DNA from: Rosistilla ulvae | Lineage (GTDB): Bacteria > Planctomycetota > Planctomycetia > Pirellulales > Pirellulaceae | Direction: 5' to 3' | NCBI RefSeq assembly: GCF_007741475.1 | Contig: NZ_CP036261.1 | Coordinates: 5,829,798 to 5,893,797, forward strand | DNA length: 64,000 nucleotides | In this document: in pieces, positions 18,183-26,010 of the stretch | Position numbering within the stretch: position 1 is the first letter of the stretch | Layout of the letters: each line of letters opens with the position of its first letter | The notes under the pieces: model-generated | What the model saw: the letters and a program-made list of their open reading frames with translations, nothing else | Database searches by the model: none | What the model was told of the DNA's origin: nothing | Position numbers and translations under genes: made by a program

Positions 18183-18221
18183 TGGATACCCGGGTGTGTA
18201 GTGTATCCACAGAAGTACACA
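18183..18221. promoter_or_regulatory. Overlapping inverted repeats, candidate activator-binding site
   Basis: TGGATAC at 18183-18189 pairs with GTATCCA at 18203-18209, and TGTGTA at 18195-18200 pairs with TACACA at 18216-18221. They lie about 95-135 bp upstream of the -24 element, the usual distance for a sigma-54 enhancer, and directly upstream of the activator's own start, allowing autoregulation. Binding is inferred. Confidence 0.5.
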
Positions 18222-18269
18222 ATTCGGGGGCTCGCCGAAGCTGGTTTTAACCAGAAAGTAGAGGGTTCG

Positions 18270-20033
18270 ATGATCGATTTTCGCAACCGTCTGGAAGAAT
18301 CGAGAACCGGGACGCCGCTGCTGATGGTGGTCCCTGGATCGGGGCTGATCGCAAAGTGCGCCGTCGAATCGGAGGCTGATGCGTTGATGGTTCTCAATGC
18401 GGGCATCTACCGGTCGATGGGATCGGGAACGCTCGCCGCCTTCATGCCCTATGGCAATGCCAACGATCAGACGCTGGAGTTGCTGAAGGAGCAGATGCTG
18501 CCGCGGTCCGGCGATCTGCCGATCATCGCCGGCGTCTTCGGTGTCGATCCGACGCGTCCGATTCGCGACCGCCTGCGCGAACTGCAGGATCTCGGCGTGA
18601 TCGGTGTCGTCAATTGGCCGGCGATCGGTTTCATCGACGGCAAGTTTCGCAAGCATCTGGAAAAAGAAGGGCTCGGAACCGAGGTCGAATCGGAGATGCT
18701 TGCCGTCGCCCGCGAGCTGGGTTTCGTCACCTTCGGCTTTTCTCTGTCGGTTGAAGAGGTTCAACGCTTCGTCGCGACAGGCGTCGACGGCCTGATCCTG
18801 GACGTCGGTCTGACGCGATCGAGCGACGATTTCCGGGCCAAGCGGGACGACGTCCACCGCGCCATCTCTCAGCTGAACAAACTGTCGGCCGCCGCCGATA
18901 CGCGGCCCGAGTGTGTTCGCGTTGCCTTTGGTGGACCGATCACTGCCCCGACTGAATTAAGCGAAGTCTTTCGCCACAGCTCGATCCATGGCTTCGCCGG
19001 CGGATCGGTCTTCGAACGCCTGCCGGTTCAAGACATCGTCAACACAACGCTGCGGCGGTTCAAAGGAGTCGCGTCGAGTGCTCGCGCCGGGGGCGCGAAA
19101 ACGTTTGGCGGCATGGTCGGACACAGCCCCGCGATGCGGCAGGTCTTCGACATCATCAATCGCGTCGGGCATCAAGACGTCACCGTCTGTGTCGAGGGAG
19201 AAACGGGAACCGGCAAAGAACTAGTCGCGGCAATGCTGCATCGCTTGAGCTCACGAGCGAACCATCCGCTGGTCACTCTGAATTGTGGTGCCATCCCGTC
19301 GTCGCTGTTGGAAAGCGAACTGTTCGGTCACGAACGCGGAGCGTTTACCGGAGCGGAGCGGCAGCGACCGGGGAAGTTCGAATTGGCTCACGGCGGAGTC
19401 CTGTTCCTCGACGAGATCGCTGACCTCAGCCCGCACGGGCAGGTCGCACTGCTGCGCGTGTTACAGCAGAACGAAGTCGTCCGCGTCGGCGGCGACACGA
19501 CGATTCCCGTCGACGTGCGGATCGTCACCGCGTCGAACCGCCCGCTGTCGGCGATGGTCGACGCTGGCGATTTTCGCGCCGACTTGTACTATCGATTGAG
19601 CACGATCACGATCCGGTTGCCGGCGCTACGCGAGCGGTTGGAAGATATTCCGCTGCTGGTCGAGGCGTTTCTGGCCAATCTGCGGATGCAACTGAATCGG
19701 CCGATCGCCGGAATCTCGTCGCGATTCGAAAAGAAGCTGCGTCAGCACGCCTGGCCGGGGAACGTTCGCGAACTGGAACATGTGCTGAACCGCTGTGCGA
19801 TTCTCGAGGATGGAACGCACCTGGAAGGATGGTCGTTTGAACCCCAGCCGCATCTTCGATCGTCGGCCGATGCATCCGATCTGCCGCTGCCGTCGAAACA
19901 GGAGCAGGCCGAACGGGCTCTGCAAGATGCCGACGGCAACGTCACGCGAGCCGCCGCGGCGCTTAACGTGACGCGAAAAACCTTCTACCGATGGTTGGAC
20001 CGCGGCAAAGCGGAGCCTCCATCCAGCTCATAA
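18270..20033 (+). CDS. Sigma-54 activator with a PEP-hydrolase-like TIM-barrel sensor domain
   Basis: The 587-residue protein has three parts. Residues 1-280 are a TIM barrel clearly paralogous to the neighbouring enzyme (LLPFGNAN becomes [23 protein letters not shown] becomes GFIDGKFRKHLEKEG), but HMGLT becomes DVGLT (D178) and CHGGP becomes AFGGP (219-223). Residues 285-525 are the AAA+ domain: Walker A GETGTGKE at 310-317, GAFTGA at 357-362 for sigma-54 contact, and LFLDEIADL Walker B. The C-terminus is a Fis-type helix-turn-helix (VTRAAAALNVTRKTFYRWL). The start is ATG 18270 behind AGAGGG; the frame back to 18201 runs through the operator region. It probably senses the enzyme's ligand and activates the divergent gene. 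Confidence 0.92.
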   Translation: MIDFRNRLEESRTGTPLLMVVPGSGLIAKCAVESEADALMVLNAGIYRSMGSGTLAAFMPYGNANDQTLELLKEQMLPRSGDLPIIAGVFGVDPTRPIRDRLRELQDLGVIGVVNWPAIGFIDGKFRKHLEKEGLGTEVESEMLAVARELGFVTFGFSLSVEEVQRFVATGVDGLILDVGLTRSSDDFRAKRDDVHRAISQLNKLSAAADTRPECVRVAFGGPITAPTELSEVFRHSSIHGFAGGSVFERLPVQDIVNTTLRRFKGVASSARAGGAKTFGGMVGHSPAMRQVFDIINRVGHQDVTVCVEGETGTGKELVAAMLHRLSSRANHPLVTLNCGAIPSSLLESELFGHERGAFTGAERQRPGKFELAHGGVLFLDEIADLSPHGQVALLRVLQQNEVVRVGGDTTIPVDVRIVTASNRPLSAMVDAGDFRADLYYRLSTITIRLPALRERLEDIPLLVEAFLANLRMQLNRPIAGISSRFEKKLRQHAWPGNVRELEHVLNRCAILEDGTHLEGWSFEPQPHLRSSADASDLPLPSKQEQAERALQDADGNVTRAAAALNVTRKTFYRWLDRGKAEPPSSS

Positions 20034-20037
20034 CCGA

Positions 20038-21261
20038 TCATCCCGCGGCGTGGCATTTCGGCATCGCGTCGAGACAGTCGTAGTGCTCGACTAGTTTCGC
20101 GCTGAAATCGACGTCGTTGATGTGATGCGGCAGGCGGACGATGCGACAGTTCTCGTTGGATTGCAGTTGCTTCTGCAGTTCATCGAACAGCGCTGCGTTG
20201 GCTTCGGGGTCGTGAAACGGCATTCCCGGAGCATCCAACATCGACAGACCGCCTTCGGGAATTACCAGGACCAGAGGCGCGGTGGCGCGGCGAAACTTCG
20301 CCCCCATCCATCGCGCGATCTCCCGATTCTCTTCGGCCGTCGTCCGCATCAGCGTCACTTGGTCGTTGTGAACGTGCAACCGCCGGTGGCGAAATTCCGC
20401 CGGGACCGTCTCCTTGGCCCCGAAGTTCACCATGTCGACGGCTCCTAGACTGACAACGTACGGAATCCCCTTGCCGATCAGAGTATCGAACCGCTTCGGT
20501 CCGGCAGCAAAGACGCCGCCGACCACTTCGTCGGCGACCTCGGTTGTCGTCACGTCCAAGACGCCGCGAATCATCCCGTTGTCGACCAATCGCTCCATCG
20601 CGCGGCCACCGGTCCCGGTCGCATGAAACACGTGACAATCAAAGCCACGCTGCTCCATCCGTTGCCGCACATCGGTCACGCAGGGCGTTGTCACGCCGAA
20701 CATCGTCATACCAACCGTTGGCCGTTGAGCCGATGCGGGAGCCGGATATTGGACCATCCCCGCAACCGCATGGGCCGCGTTGGCGAGGATTCGCCGCGAA
20801 ACCACGTTTAATCCCGCCACATCGACGACGGAATACATCATCGTAATGTCGCTGCAATCGACGTAGGGAGCGGTGTTCCCGCTGGCAACCGTCGAAACCA
20901 TCACCTTAGGCAACCCGATCGGCAGCGCACGCATCGCGGCGGTCACAAGCGAGGTCCCACCACTGCCGCCAATGCCGATCACGCCGCTGACTCGACCGGC
21001 AGCAAATTCCGCCGTCAAGAAGACCTCCAACGCCCGTCCCATCGCCGCGACCGCTCGCCCCCGATCGTCGTGATCGGAACCAAAGTCTGAATTCTCAGCG
21101 ACCTGAGCGCGGGTCACATCAGGAGTCACCGTTGGCGGCAATTGAGTCCCCACGTCGACCATCTTGACGCGGATCCCTGCCGATCGCAAACACTCTTTGA
21201 CATAAGCCAACTCCTCCCCCTTGGTGTCCATTGTACCAACAGCATAGACAGCAGAAGCCAT
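20038..21261 (-). CDS. Tm-1-like ATP-binding protein (UPF0261)
   Basis: This 407-residue protein begins VYAVGTMDTKGEELAYVKECL and contains VIGIGGSGGTSLVTAAMRALP, hallmarks of the UPF0261/Tm-1 N-terminal family, an ATP-binding two-domain fold. The tomato Tm-1 protein, which blocks tobamovirus replication, consists of this domain followed by a PEP-hydrolase-type TIM barrel. Here the TIM barrel is the separate gene at 16986. It ends only 4 bp from the stop of the convergent sigma-54 activator. No -24/-12 element was found in front of it, so it may not share the enzyme's promoter. Its native bacterial function is unknown. Confidence 0.9.
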   Translation of the reverse strand: MASAVYAVGTMDTKGEELAYVKECLRSAGIRVKMVDVGTQLPPTVTPDVTRAQVAENSDFGSDHDDRGRAVAAMGRALEVFLTAEFAAGRVSGVIGIGGSGGTSLVTAAMRALPIGLPKVMVSTVASGNTAPYVDCSDITMMYSVVDVAGLNVVSRRILANAAHAVAGMVQYPAPASAQRPTVGMTMFGVTTPCVTDVRQRMEQRGFDCHVFHATGTGGRAMERLVDNGMIRGVLDVTTTEVADEVVGGVFAAGPKRFDTLIGKGIPYVVSLGAVDMVNFGAKETVPAEFRHRRLHVHNDQVTLMRTTAEENREIARWMGAKFRRATAPLVLVIPEGGLSMLDAPGMPFHDPEANAALFDELQKQLQSNENCRIVRLPHHINDVDFSAKLVEHYDCLDAMPKCHAAG

Positions 21262-21715
21262 GACCGGTTCCTCGATAAGCGTGAGTTAATCGATTGCGGC
21301 GAAGAGGCATTTGGCAGTGCATGAGTCGACCGTCGGACGCCACGCGGCGCTATCGACGACCACTCCCACGCACCCCCAAACGTTTCACCGGAATCGCTGG
21401 AAGGCAGGAACCCACCGCGTGCATCTTTAAAATAGAGCCCGCCGCCCAAACACTCCTTTGGGTCGACATCGATCACGCGATGGGTGAAGGACAGCCTAGC
21501 GTTTCTGAAACCACTTTCAAGCTTTTTGTCTTCGCTTCGTCCGGCGGCCCACCGGATCACTGGGGATGCCCGCGCCGTGTCGCATCGCAGGAGACCGATG
21601 CAATCGCGAAATTTTGATGTCGACAGCACGACGCAACAACAGACAGACAAAGCGACACAAAGAAAAGGTATCGCAACGCAGCTCAGCTGGTCCGGCTAGC
21701 GGCCTGCCATTCGCC
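21262..21715. other. 454-bp intergenic stretch, no gene seen
   Basis: It lies between the UPF0261 gene and the end of cmoB, both on the minus strand. Frames are open by chance but none has family-like sequence or a good ribosome site. It should hold the UPF0261 promoter; scanning for GG-N10-GC spacing found no sigma-54 site. Confidence 0.5.
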
Positions 21716-22681
21716 TTAACCGCGTGAGGCGACGACGGTTGCGCGGGTTGGCAGCGGGTGTCCTTCGATCGTGGTCGTTTGATCCGGAGAGAGGAAATCG
21801 GACAGCGATTCGAACTCCATCCACTCAGTCCGCCGCTGTTCTTCGGTCGTCGTGACACAGACGTCGACGACTTCGATATCGCGGAATCCACAACGGGAAA
21901 GAAAACGCTCGAGCATCGTCAGCGATGGGATAAACCAGACGTTCCGCATCTTGGCGTAACGCCCTTCGGGGATCAGAACCTGCGAATCGGGATGGTCGAT
22001 GATCAACGTTTCCAGCACCAATTTCCCTCCCGGTCGCAGCGACTGGAGCATCGATTTCAGGTGATCGATCGGGCTGGTGCGGTGATACAAAACGCCCATC
22101 GAAAAGGCGACGTCAAACGCCTCCAACCGCTTCGGAAGATCGGCGTCGGTGCCGGGAAGAACGTGGGACGCCGAACCGCCCACGTAGTGTTCGACCACTC
22201 GATGCTGCGCGATGTAGAGCGGAAAGGGATCCAAGCCGATCACGCGACGCGCCCCGGCGGCGAGCATTCGCCAACCGTAATACCCGTTGCCACAACCGAC
22301 ATCCAAGACGCTGGCATCCCGTAAATCGAGATGTGGCGCAACGCGAGCCCACTTCCAATCGCTGCGCCATTCGGTATCGATGGCGATCCCGAACAGATCG
22401 AACGGGCCCTTTCGCCAGGGATGAAACAGTCGCAGTTGTTCACGCAATCGCTGCTGATCCTCCGGGCTGATCTCGCCGGAAAGCGTTACCGCCGGCAGCG
22501 AGAAGTCGGCCGTAACCGCTTCGACCGCGGGAAGATCACGAATCGCCTGAGTCCACTGCGGCCACAGCCCATGCGCCGCATCGTGCTCGAATTCGCGAGC
22601 CCGCTGACGCAGCGTTTCCGCCCAGCCAGCGTGTCCCTCGGATTCCAATTCGGCCAACAGTCCTTCGATACCCAACATCAT
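21716..22681 (-). CDS. cmoB: tRNA U34 carboxymethyltransferase
   Basis: CmoB transfers the carboxymethyl group of carboxy-SAM to 5-hydroxyuridine at tRNA position 34, giving cmo5U. The 321-residue length and the blocks LRLFHPWRKGPFDLFG, IDTEWRSDWKW, LDVGCGNGYYGWRML, GLDPFPLY and FSMGVLYHRTSPIDHL are diagnostic. The SAM-fold glycine motif is intact. The start lies at a tandem ATGATG at the edge of a 71-bp duplication, and a 24-codon reading frame (22678-22752) ends overlapping it. cmoA, which makes the co-substrate, is 135 bp upstream on the same strand, so both steps are encoded together. Confidence 0.95.
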   Translation of the reverse strand: MMLGIEGLLAELESEGHAGWAETLRQRAREFEHDAAHGLWPQWTQAIRDLPAVEAVTADFSLPAVTLSGEISPEDQQRLREQLRLFHPWRKGPFDLFGIAIDTEWRSDWKWARVAPHLDLRDASVLDVGCGNGYYGWRMLAAGARRVIGLDPFPLYIAQHRVVEHYVGGSASHVLPGTDADLPKRLEAFDVAFSMGVLYHRTSPIDHLKSMLQSLRPGGKLVLETLIIDHPDSQVLIPEGRYAKMRNVWFIPSLTMLERFLSRCGFRDIEVVDVCVTTTEEQRRTEWMEFESLSDFLSPDQTTTIEGHPLPTRATVVASRG

Positions 22682-22817
22682 TTCTTATAGCCGAAACCGA
22701 AAACAAGTAGGAACACGATGACACCGCAGTAGCTCTTGGATCCAATCATCATTTTTTACCGCCGAAACCGCAAGCAAATAGAAACACAACGGCACCGCGG
22801 GAGCTCTTGGAATCGAT
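22676..22817. repeat. Two tandem copies of a 71-bp unit between cmoA and cmoB
   Basis: Units 22676-22746 and 22747-22817 align at a constant 71-bp offset (CCGAAACCG at 22691 and 22762; AGCTCTTGG at 22731 and 22802). The first unit covers the ATGATG start of cmoB, and the second carries a matching ATGATG that opens a 24-codon frame. Roughly three quarters of positions agree, so the duplication is old. Confidence 0.8.
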
Positions 22818-23545
22818 CATCCTTTGACCGCCAGGATCGATGTGAAATTAAAGCACTGGAACCAAGGAACGACGGTCGCGAAGCCGACGTCGGCAAGCCG
22901 GGTGCGATGCGTCGCAAGCGTCTCGGGGACCATCATCTTTTCGAGCGCCGTCCGTTTTTGAGCGATCTCGAGTTCGCTGTAGCCGTTGGCTCGTTTGAAA
23001 GCATGATGCAGTTCGGTCAGCCGCAATTGTTCCTGCGGATCGTCGAAGCTGATCTTCTCCGAAAGGATCAACGCGCCGCCGGGCAACATTCCGTCGAAGA
23101 TCGTTTGCAGAACCGATCGCCGCTCCGCCGCGGGGACAAATTGCAAAGTGAAGTTGAGCACGACAAAGCTGGCTCGATCGATCGGCACCGCGGCCAGATC
23201 GGCTTCGTGCAACGCGACCTCACATCCTTGGATCGCTTCGGCGGCCAACAGTTCTCGCAACCGGGCGATCATCGCGGAGGAGGAATCGACCGCCTGGATC
23301 GTGCAACTGCTGGGGACGCGTCGGCTGATGATCCGCGTCGCCGCCCCCAGCGAACATCCCAGGTCGTAGATGTTCGTGTCGGCGACGGCGTATTGCTGGG
23401 CCAGTTCGCCGATCATCGAAAGGATCGAACCGTACCCGGGAACGCTCCGCGAGATCATGTCGGGGAAGACATCGACAACGCGTCGGTCGAACTGAAAGTC
23501 GCCAACGTTTTCGAGGGGGAGCGCGTAGATATCGTCTTGGGACAC
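22817..23545 (-). CDS. cmoA: Carboxy-S-adenosyl-L-methionine synthase
   Basis: CmoA converts SAM and prephenate to carboxy-SAM, the donor used by CmoB. The 242-residue protein shows FQFDRRVVDVFPDMISRSVPGY, the family N-terminal signature, the SAM loop YDLGCSLGAAT, then QAVDSSSAMI and LNFTLQFVP. It is followed by cmoB and preceded, 33 bp upstream on the same strand, by a small lipoprotein gene that is probably unrelated in function but may share the transcript. The family assignment is clear from the conserved N-terminal block. Confidence 0.95.
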   Translation of the reverse strand: MSQDDIYALPLENVGDFQFDRRVVDVFPDMISRSVPGYGSILSMIGELAQQYAVADTNIYDLGCSLGAATRIISRRVPSSCTIQAVDSSSAMIARLRELLAAEAIQGCEVALHEADLAAVPIDRASFVVLNFTLQFVPAAERRSVLQTIFDGMLPGGALILSEKISFDDPQEQLRLTELHHAFKRANGYSELEIAQKRTALEKMMVPETLATHRTRLADVGFATVVPWFQCFNFTSILAVKG

Positions 23546-23578
23546 GGTTTGTTTAACAGATCCGAAGGGAGCCGCGGT

Positions 23579-23896
23579 TTAGTTGTCCGTAGCGGGAGGC
23601 AACTTAAATTCGGGTTCCACGTTTTCGGGAGTCGTGTTTTCGACAGGTTCGGTACCGAGATTTGGCGGCACGTTAAATTCCGAACCGCTGCCGGGGCCTT
23701 CAGCACTGCTGGTCGCGGCGGCTGCGGGAGCCGGCGTGGTTTCGGCGGGAGCCTCGGTCGCCGCAGGGGCTGGTGCGGCTGCGGGTTGCGAATCGGTTGC
23801 CGCAGGTTCGGTAGCGGCCGGTTGGTCTCCGCCGCCACAACCGATGGAGATCGCGACAAACACAAAGCTGAGCGTGAGGCTGAGGGCACGTGACAT
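23579..23896 (-). CDS. Alanine/proline-rich small lipoprotein
   Basis: The start at 23896 (MSRALSLTLSFVFVAISIGC) gives a clean lipoprotein signal with a cysteine at residue 20 followed by GGG; the open frame extends to 23989 with a non-signal-like leader. The mature 85-residue chain is a low-complexity A/P/T/E-rich linker with no domain and ends in an acidic, proline-containing tail. It is probably a lipid-anchored disordered envelope protein. No family recognised. Confidence 0.65.
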   Translation of the reverse strand: MSRALSLTLSFVFVAISIGCGGGDQPAATEPAATDSQPAAAPAPAATEAPAETTPAPAAAATSSAEGPGSGSEFNVPPNLGTEPVENTTPENVEPEFKLPPATDN

Positions 23897-24067
23897 GAGA
23901 CTTCTCTTGAATTCTGATCGTTGGGTGGGGAAACGTTCGATTTCAGCGGGCATCCGCCGCGCGATCGCCGCAGCGGTGGACATGCTCACAGTTTACAAGC
24001 TTTTGCCGCCGGTACGAGACGGAGTCCGGCCTCCCCTCAGGGCAAATCACAGTTTCAATCGTAGGTA

Positions 24068-24131
24068 TCAGCCGCCACGCGTTAGCGTCCGGTTGCTCAT
24101 AAGGAACCGGATGCTAACGCGTGGCGGCTGA
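24068..24131. repeat. Long inverted repeat made of two 27-bp repeat elements
   Basis: Two arms of 27 bp (24068-24094 and 24105-24131), each containing the core CGCCACGCGTTAGCGTCC or its complement, face each other across a 10-base loop with one mismatch. The same element recurs twice in direct orientation at 30547-30611. It is a REP-like dispersed element; here the head-to-head pair would form a strong hairpin in RNA. The rest of 23897-24315 shows no gene. Confidence 0.85.
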
Positions 24132-24315
24132 TTTGCCTCAGCTCAAACACTTAATCGCTCTGCCAGCGTCCCCTTGAGCGGAGTCATACAAAGCCGTCTA
24201 ATTGTTCGCTAAATAGCTCTTGGCATTTGAGCGCCAAGCATCTTTCGGTAGACAGGGCCATTCTGGCCGGTGTGGCAAGCGATTTACACGATTCAACCCT
24301 TGGCGGAGTTCTGCA

Positions 24316-25284
24316 ATGTCAAACATTTCCAAATTCATGGACGACCATTTTCGCCACTTCAACGCTCGGGAGACCGTCGCGGCGGCGCAGGCTTATAAAG
24401 ATCAGTTGGCCTCGGGCAACAAGATGATGGTTTCGCTGGCTGGAGCGATGAGCACCGGCGAGATCGGCCGTTCGTTGGCTGAAATGATTCGCCAAGACAA
24501 GGTCCACGCGATCAGCTGCACCGCGGCCAACCTGGAAGAAGACATCTTCAACCTGATGGCTCACGACGAATACAAGATCGTCCCCAACTGGCGTGCCCTG
24601 TCGACTGAAGACGAAGTCGAATTGCTCAACCAGGGTTTTAATCGCGTCACCGACACCTGCATCCCCGAAACCGTGATGCGGAACATCGAAGGCCGCCTGC
24701 TGACGCTTTGGAAAGACGCCGCCGACAACGATCGGCCGCGATTCCCGTACGAATTCATGTACGAACTGTTGGACGATCCGACGCTGGAACCACTGTTCCA
24801 GATTCCGAAAGAGAACAGCTGGATGCTGGCCGCCAAAGAGAAGGGCTTGCCGATCTTTGTCCCCGGCATCGAAGATTCGACTCTGGGCAACATCTTTGCA
24901 GCACGCGTGACGCAGGGCGTCGTCAGTTCGCACCGCGCGATGCGCAGCGGAACCGAACAGATGTCGAAACTGATCGGTTGGTATCAGGAACAGACCAACA
25001 GCGGTGCGGAGATTGGTTTCTTCCAAGTCGGCGGCGGGATCGCTGGCGATTTCGCGATCTGCGTCGTGCCGACAATGATCCAAGATCTGAAGCTGGACAT
25101 TCCACTGTGGAGCTACTTCTGCCAGATCAGCGACGCCGTGACCAGCTACGGCGGCTACAGCGGCGCCGTCCCTAACGAAAAGATCACCTGGTGCAAACTG
25201 TCGGGCGAAGCGCCGAAGTTCATGATCCAGAGCGACGCATCGATCGTCGCCCCACTGATGTTCGCCTACATCTTGGGCTGGTAG
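24316..25284 (+). CDS. Deoxyhypusine-synthase-like protein
   Basis: This 322-residue protein of the deoxyhypusine synthase fold shows MVSLAGAMSTGEIGRSLAEMI, AISCTAANLEEDIFNL, LPIFVPGIEDSTLGN, GFFQVGGGIAGDF and CQISDAVTSYGGYSGA near the NAD and spermidine sites. The eukaryotic enzyme modifies eIF5A, which bacteria lack. Bacterial homologues have been linked to polyamine (homospermidine) metabolism. The segment corresponding to the catalytic lysine loop reads PNEKITWCKLSGEAPKFMI, which includes candidate lysines. The start is ATG 24316 with GGCGGAG upstream; the frame back to 24220 lacks conserved sequence. A palindromic repeat array follows directly. Confidence 0.88.
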   Translation: MSNISKFMDDHFRHFNARETVAAAQAYKDQLASGNKMMVSLAGAMSTGEIGRSLAEMIRQDKVHAISCTAANLEEDIFNLMAHDEYKIVPNWRALSTEDEVELLNQGFNRVTDTCIPETVMRNIEGRLLTLWKDAADNDRPRFPYEFMYELLDDPTLEPLFQIPKENSWMLAAKEKGLPIFVPGIEDSTLGNIFAARVTQGVVSSHRAMRSGTEQMSKLIGWYQEQTNSGAEIGFFQVGGGIAGDFAICVVPTMIQDLKLDIPLWSYFCQISDAVTSYGGYSGAVPNEKITWCKLSGEAPKFMIQSDASIVAPLMFAYILGW

Positions 25285-25310
25285 TTGAAGAGGAATCGTT
25301 GCAGCATCGT

Positions 25311-25982
25311 AAACGCGCGGGGCGTTGCCCACGCGGTTAAACGAAGGCAGCGACGGTGAATCGTTTAACCGCGTGCCCAGCGGGCCGCGCGTCGCACGAG
25401 TCCACCAATGCGCATCGCGTTGGCGATCCGTAAAATCCGAGACGCTTCATTACCACGGGAAAACGCGTGGGGCGTTGCCCGCGCGGTTAAACGAAGGCAG
25501 CGACGGTGAATGCGGCCCCGATCGTTTAACCGCGTGCCCAGCGGGCCGCGCGTCGCACGAGTCCACCAATGCGCATCGCGTTAGCGATCCGTAAGATCCG
25601 AGACGCTTCATTACCACGCGAAAACGCGCGGGGCGTTGCCCACGCGGTTAAACGAGAGCAGCGACGCTGAATGCGGCCCCGATCGTTTAACCGCGTGCCC
25701 AACGGGCCGCGCGTCGCACGAGTCCACCAATGCGCATCGCGTTAGCGATCCGTAAGATCCGAGACGCTTCATTACCACGCGAAAACGCGCGGGGCGATGC
25801 CCGCGCGGTTAAACGAAGGCAGCGACGGTGAATCGTTTAACCGCGTGCCCAGCGGGCCGCGCGTCGCACGAGTCCACCAATGCGCATCGCGTTGGCGATC
25901 CGTAAAATCCGAGACGCTTCATTACCACGTGAGAACGCGAGGGGCGTTGCCCACGCGGTTAAACGAGAGTGGCGACGGTGAA
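25311..25982. repeat. Tandem array of four 150/161-bp palindrome-bearing units plus a partial fifth
   Basis: Units start at 25311, 25461, 25622, 25783 and 25933 (the last is truncated after about 50 bp). Units are 150, 161, 161 and 150 bp; the difference is an 11-base block (TGCGGCCCCGA) present only in units 2 and 3. Each complete unit carries a hairpin, CACGCGGTTAAACGA with TCGTTTAACCGCGTG (25330-25375 in unit 1, perfect 15-bp stem, 16-base loop). The remaining ~100 bp is nearly identical between units. No T-runs follow the hairpins. The array fills the gap between the convergent ends of the deoxyhypusine-synthase-like gene and cdsA; the frames within it are not genes. Confidence 0.92.
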
Positions 25983-26010
25983 GCGGTGCATGAGTTGCGG
26001 TGTCGCGTCT

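Noticed and set aside
21262-21715. A second sigma-54 promoter for the UPF0261 gene
   Set aside because: No GG-N10-GC pair with the TGGCA/TTGC context was found on the minus strand; spacings of 10 or 11 were off by one or more.
22736-23893. 385-residue plus-strand frame
   Set aside because: It runs antisense to cmoA and the lipoprotein gene, which have clear family motifs; its own product is low-complexity basic sequence with no domain.
25311-25982. CRISPR array
   Set aside because: Units are 150-161 bp with nearly no variable part; there are no short spacers and no cas genes.
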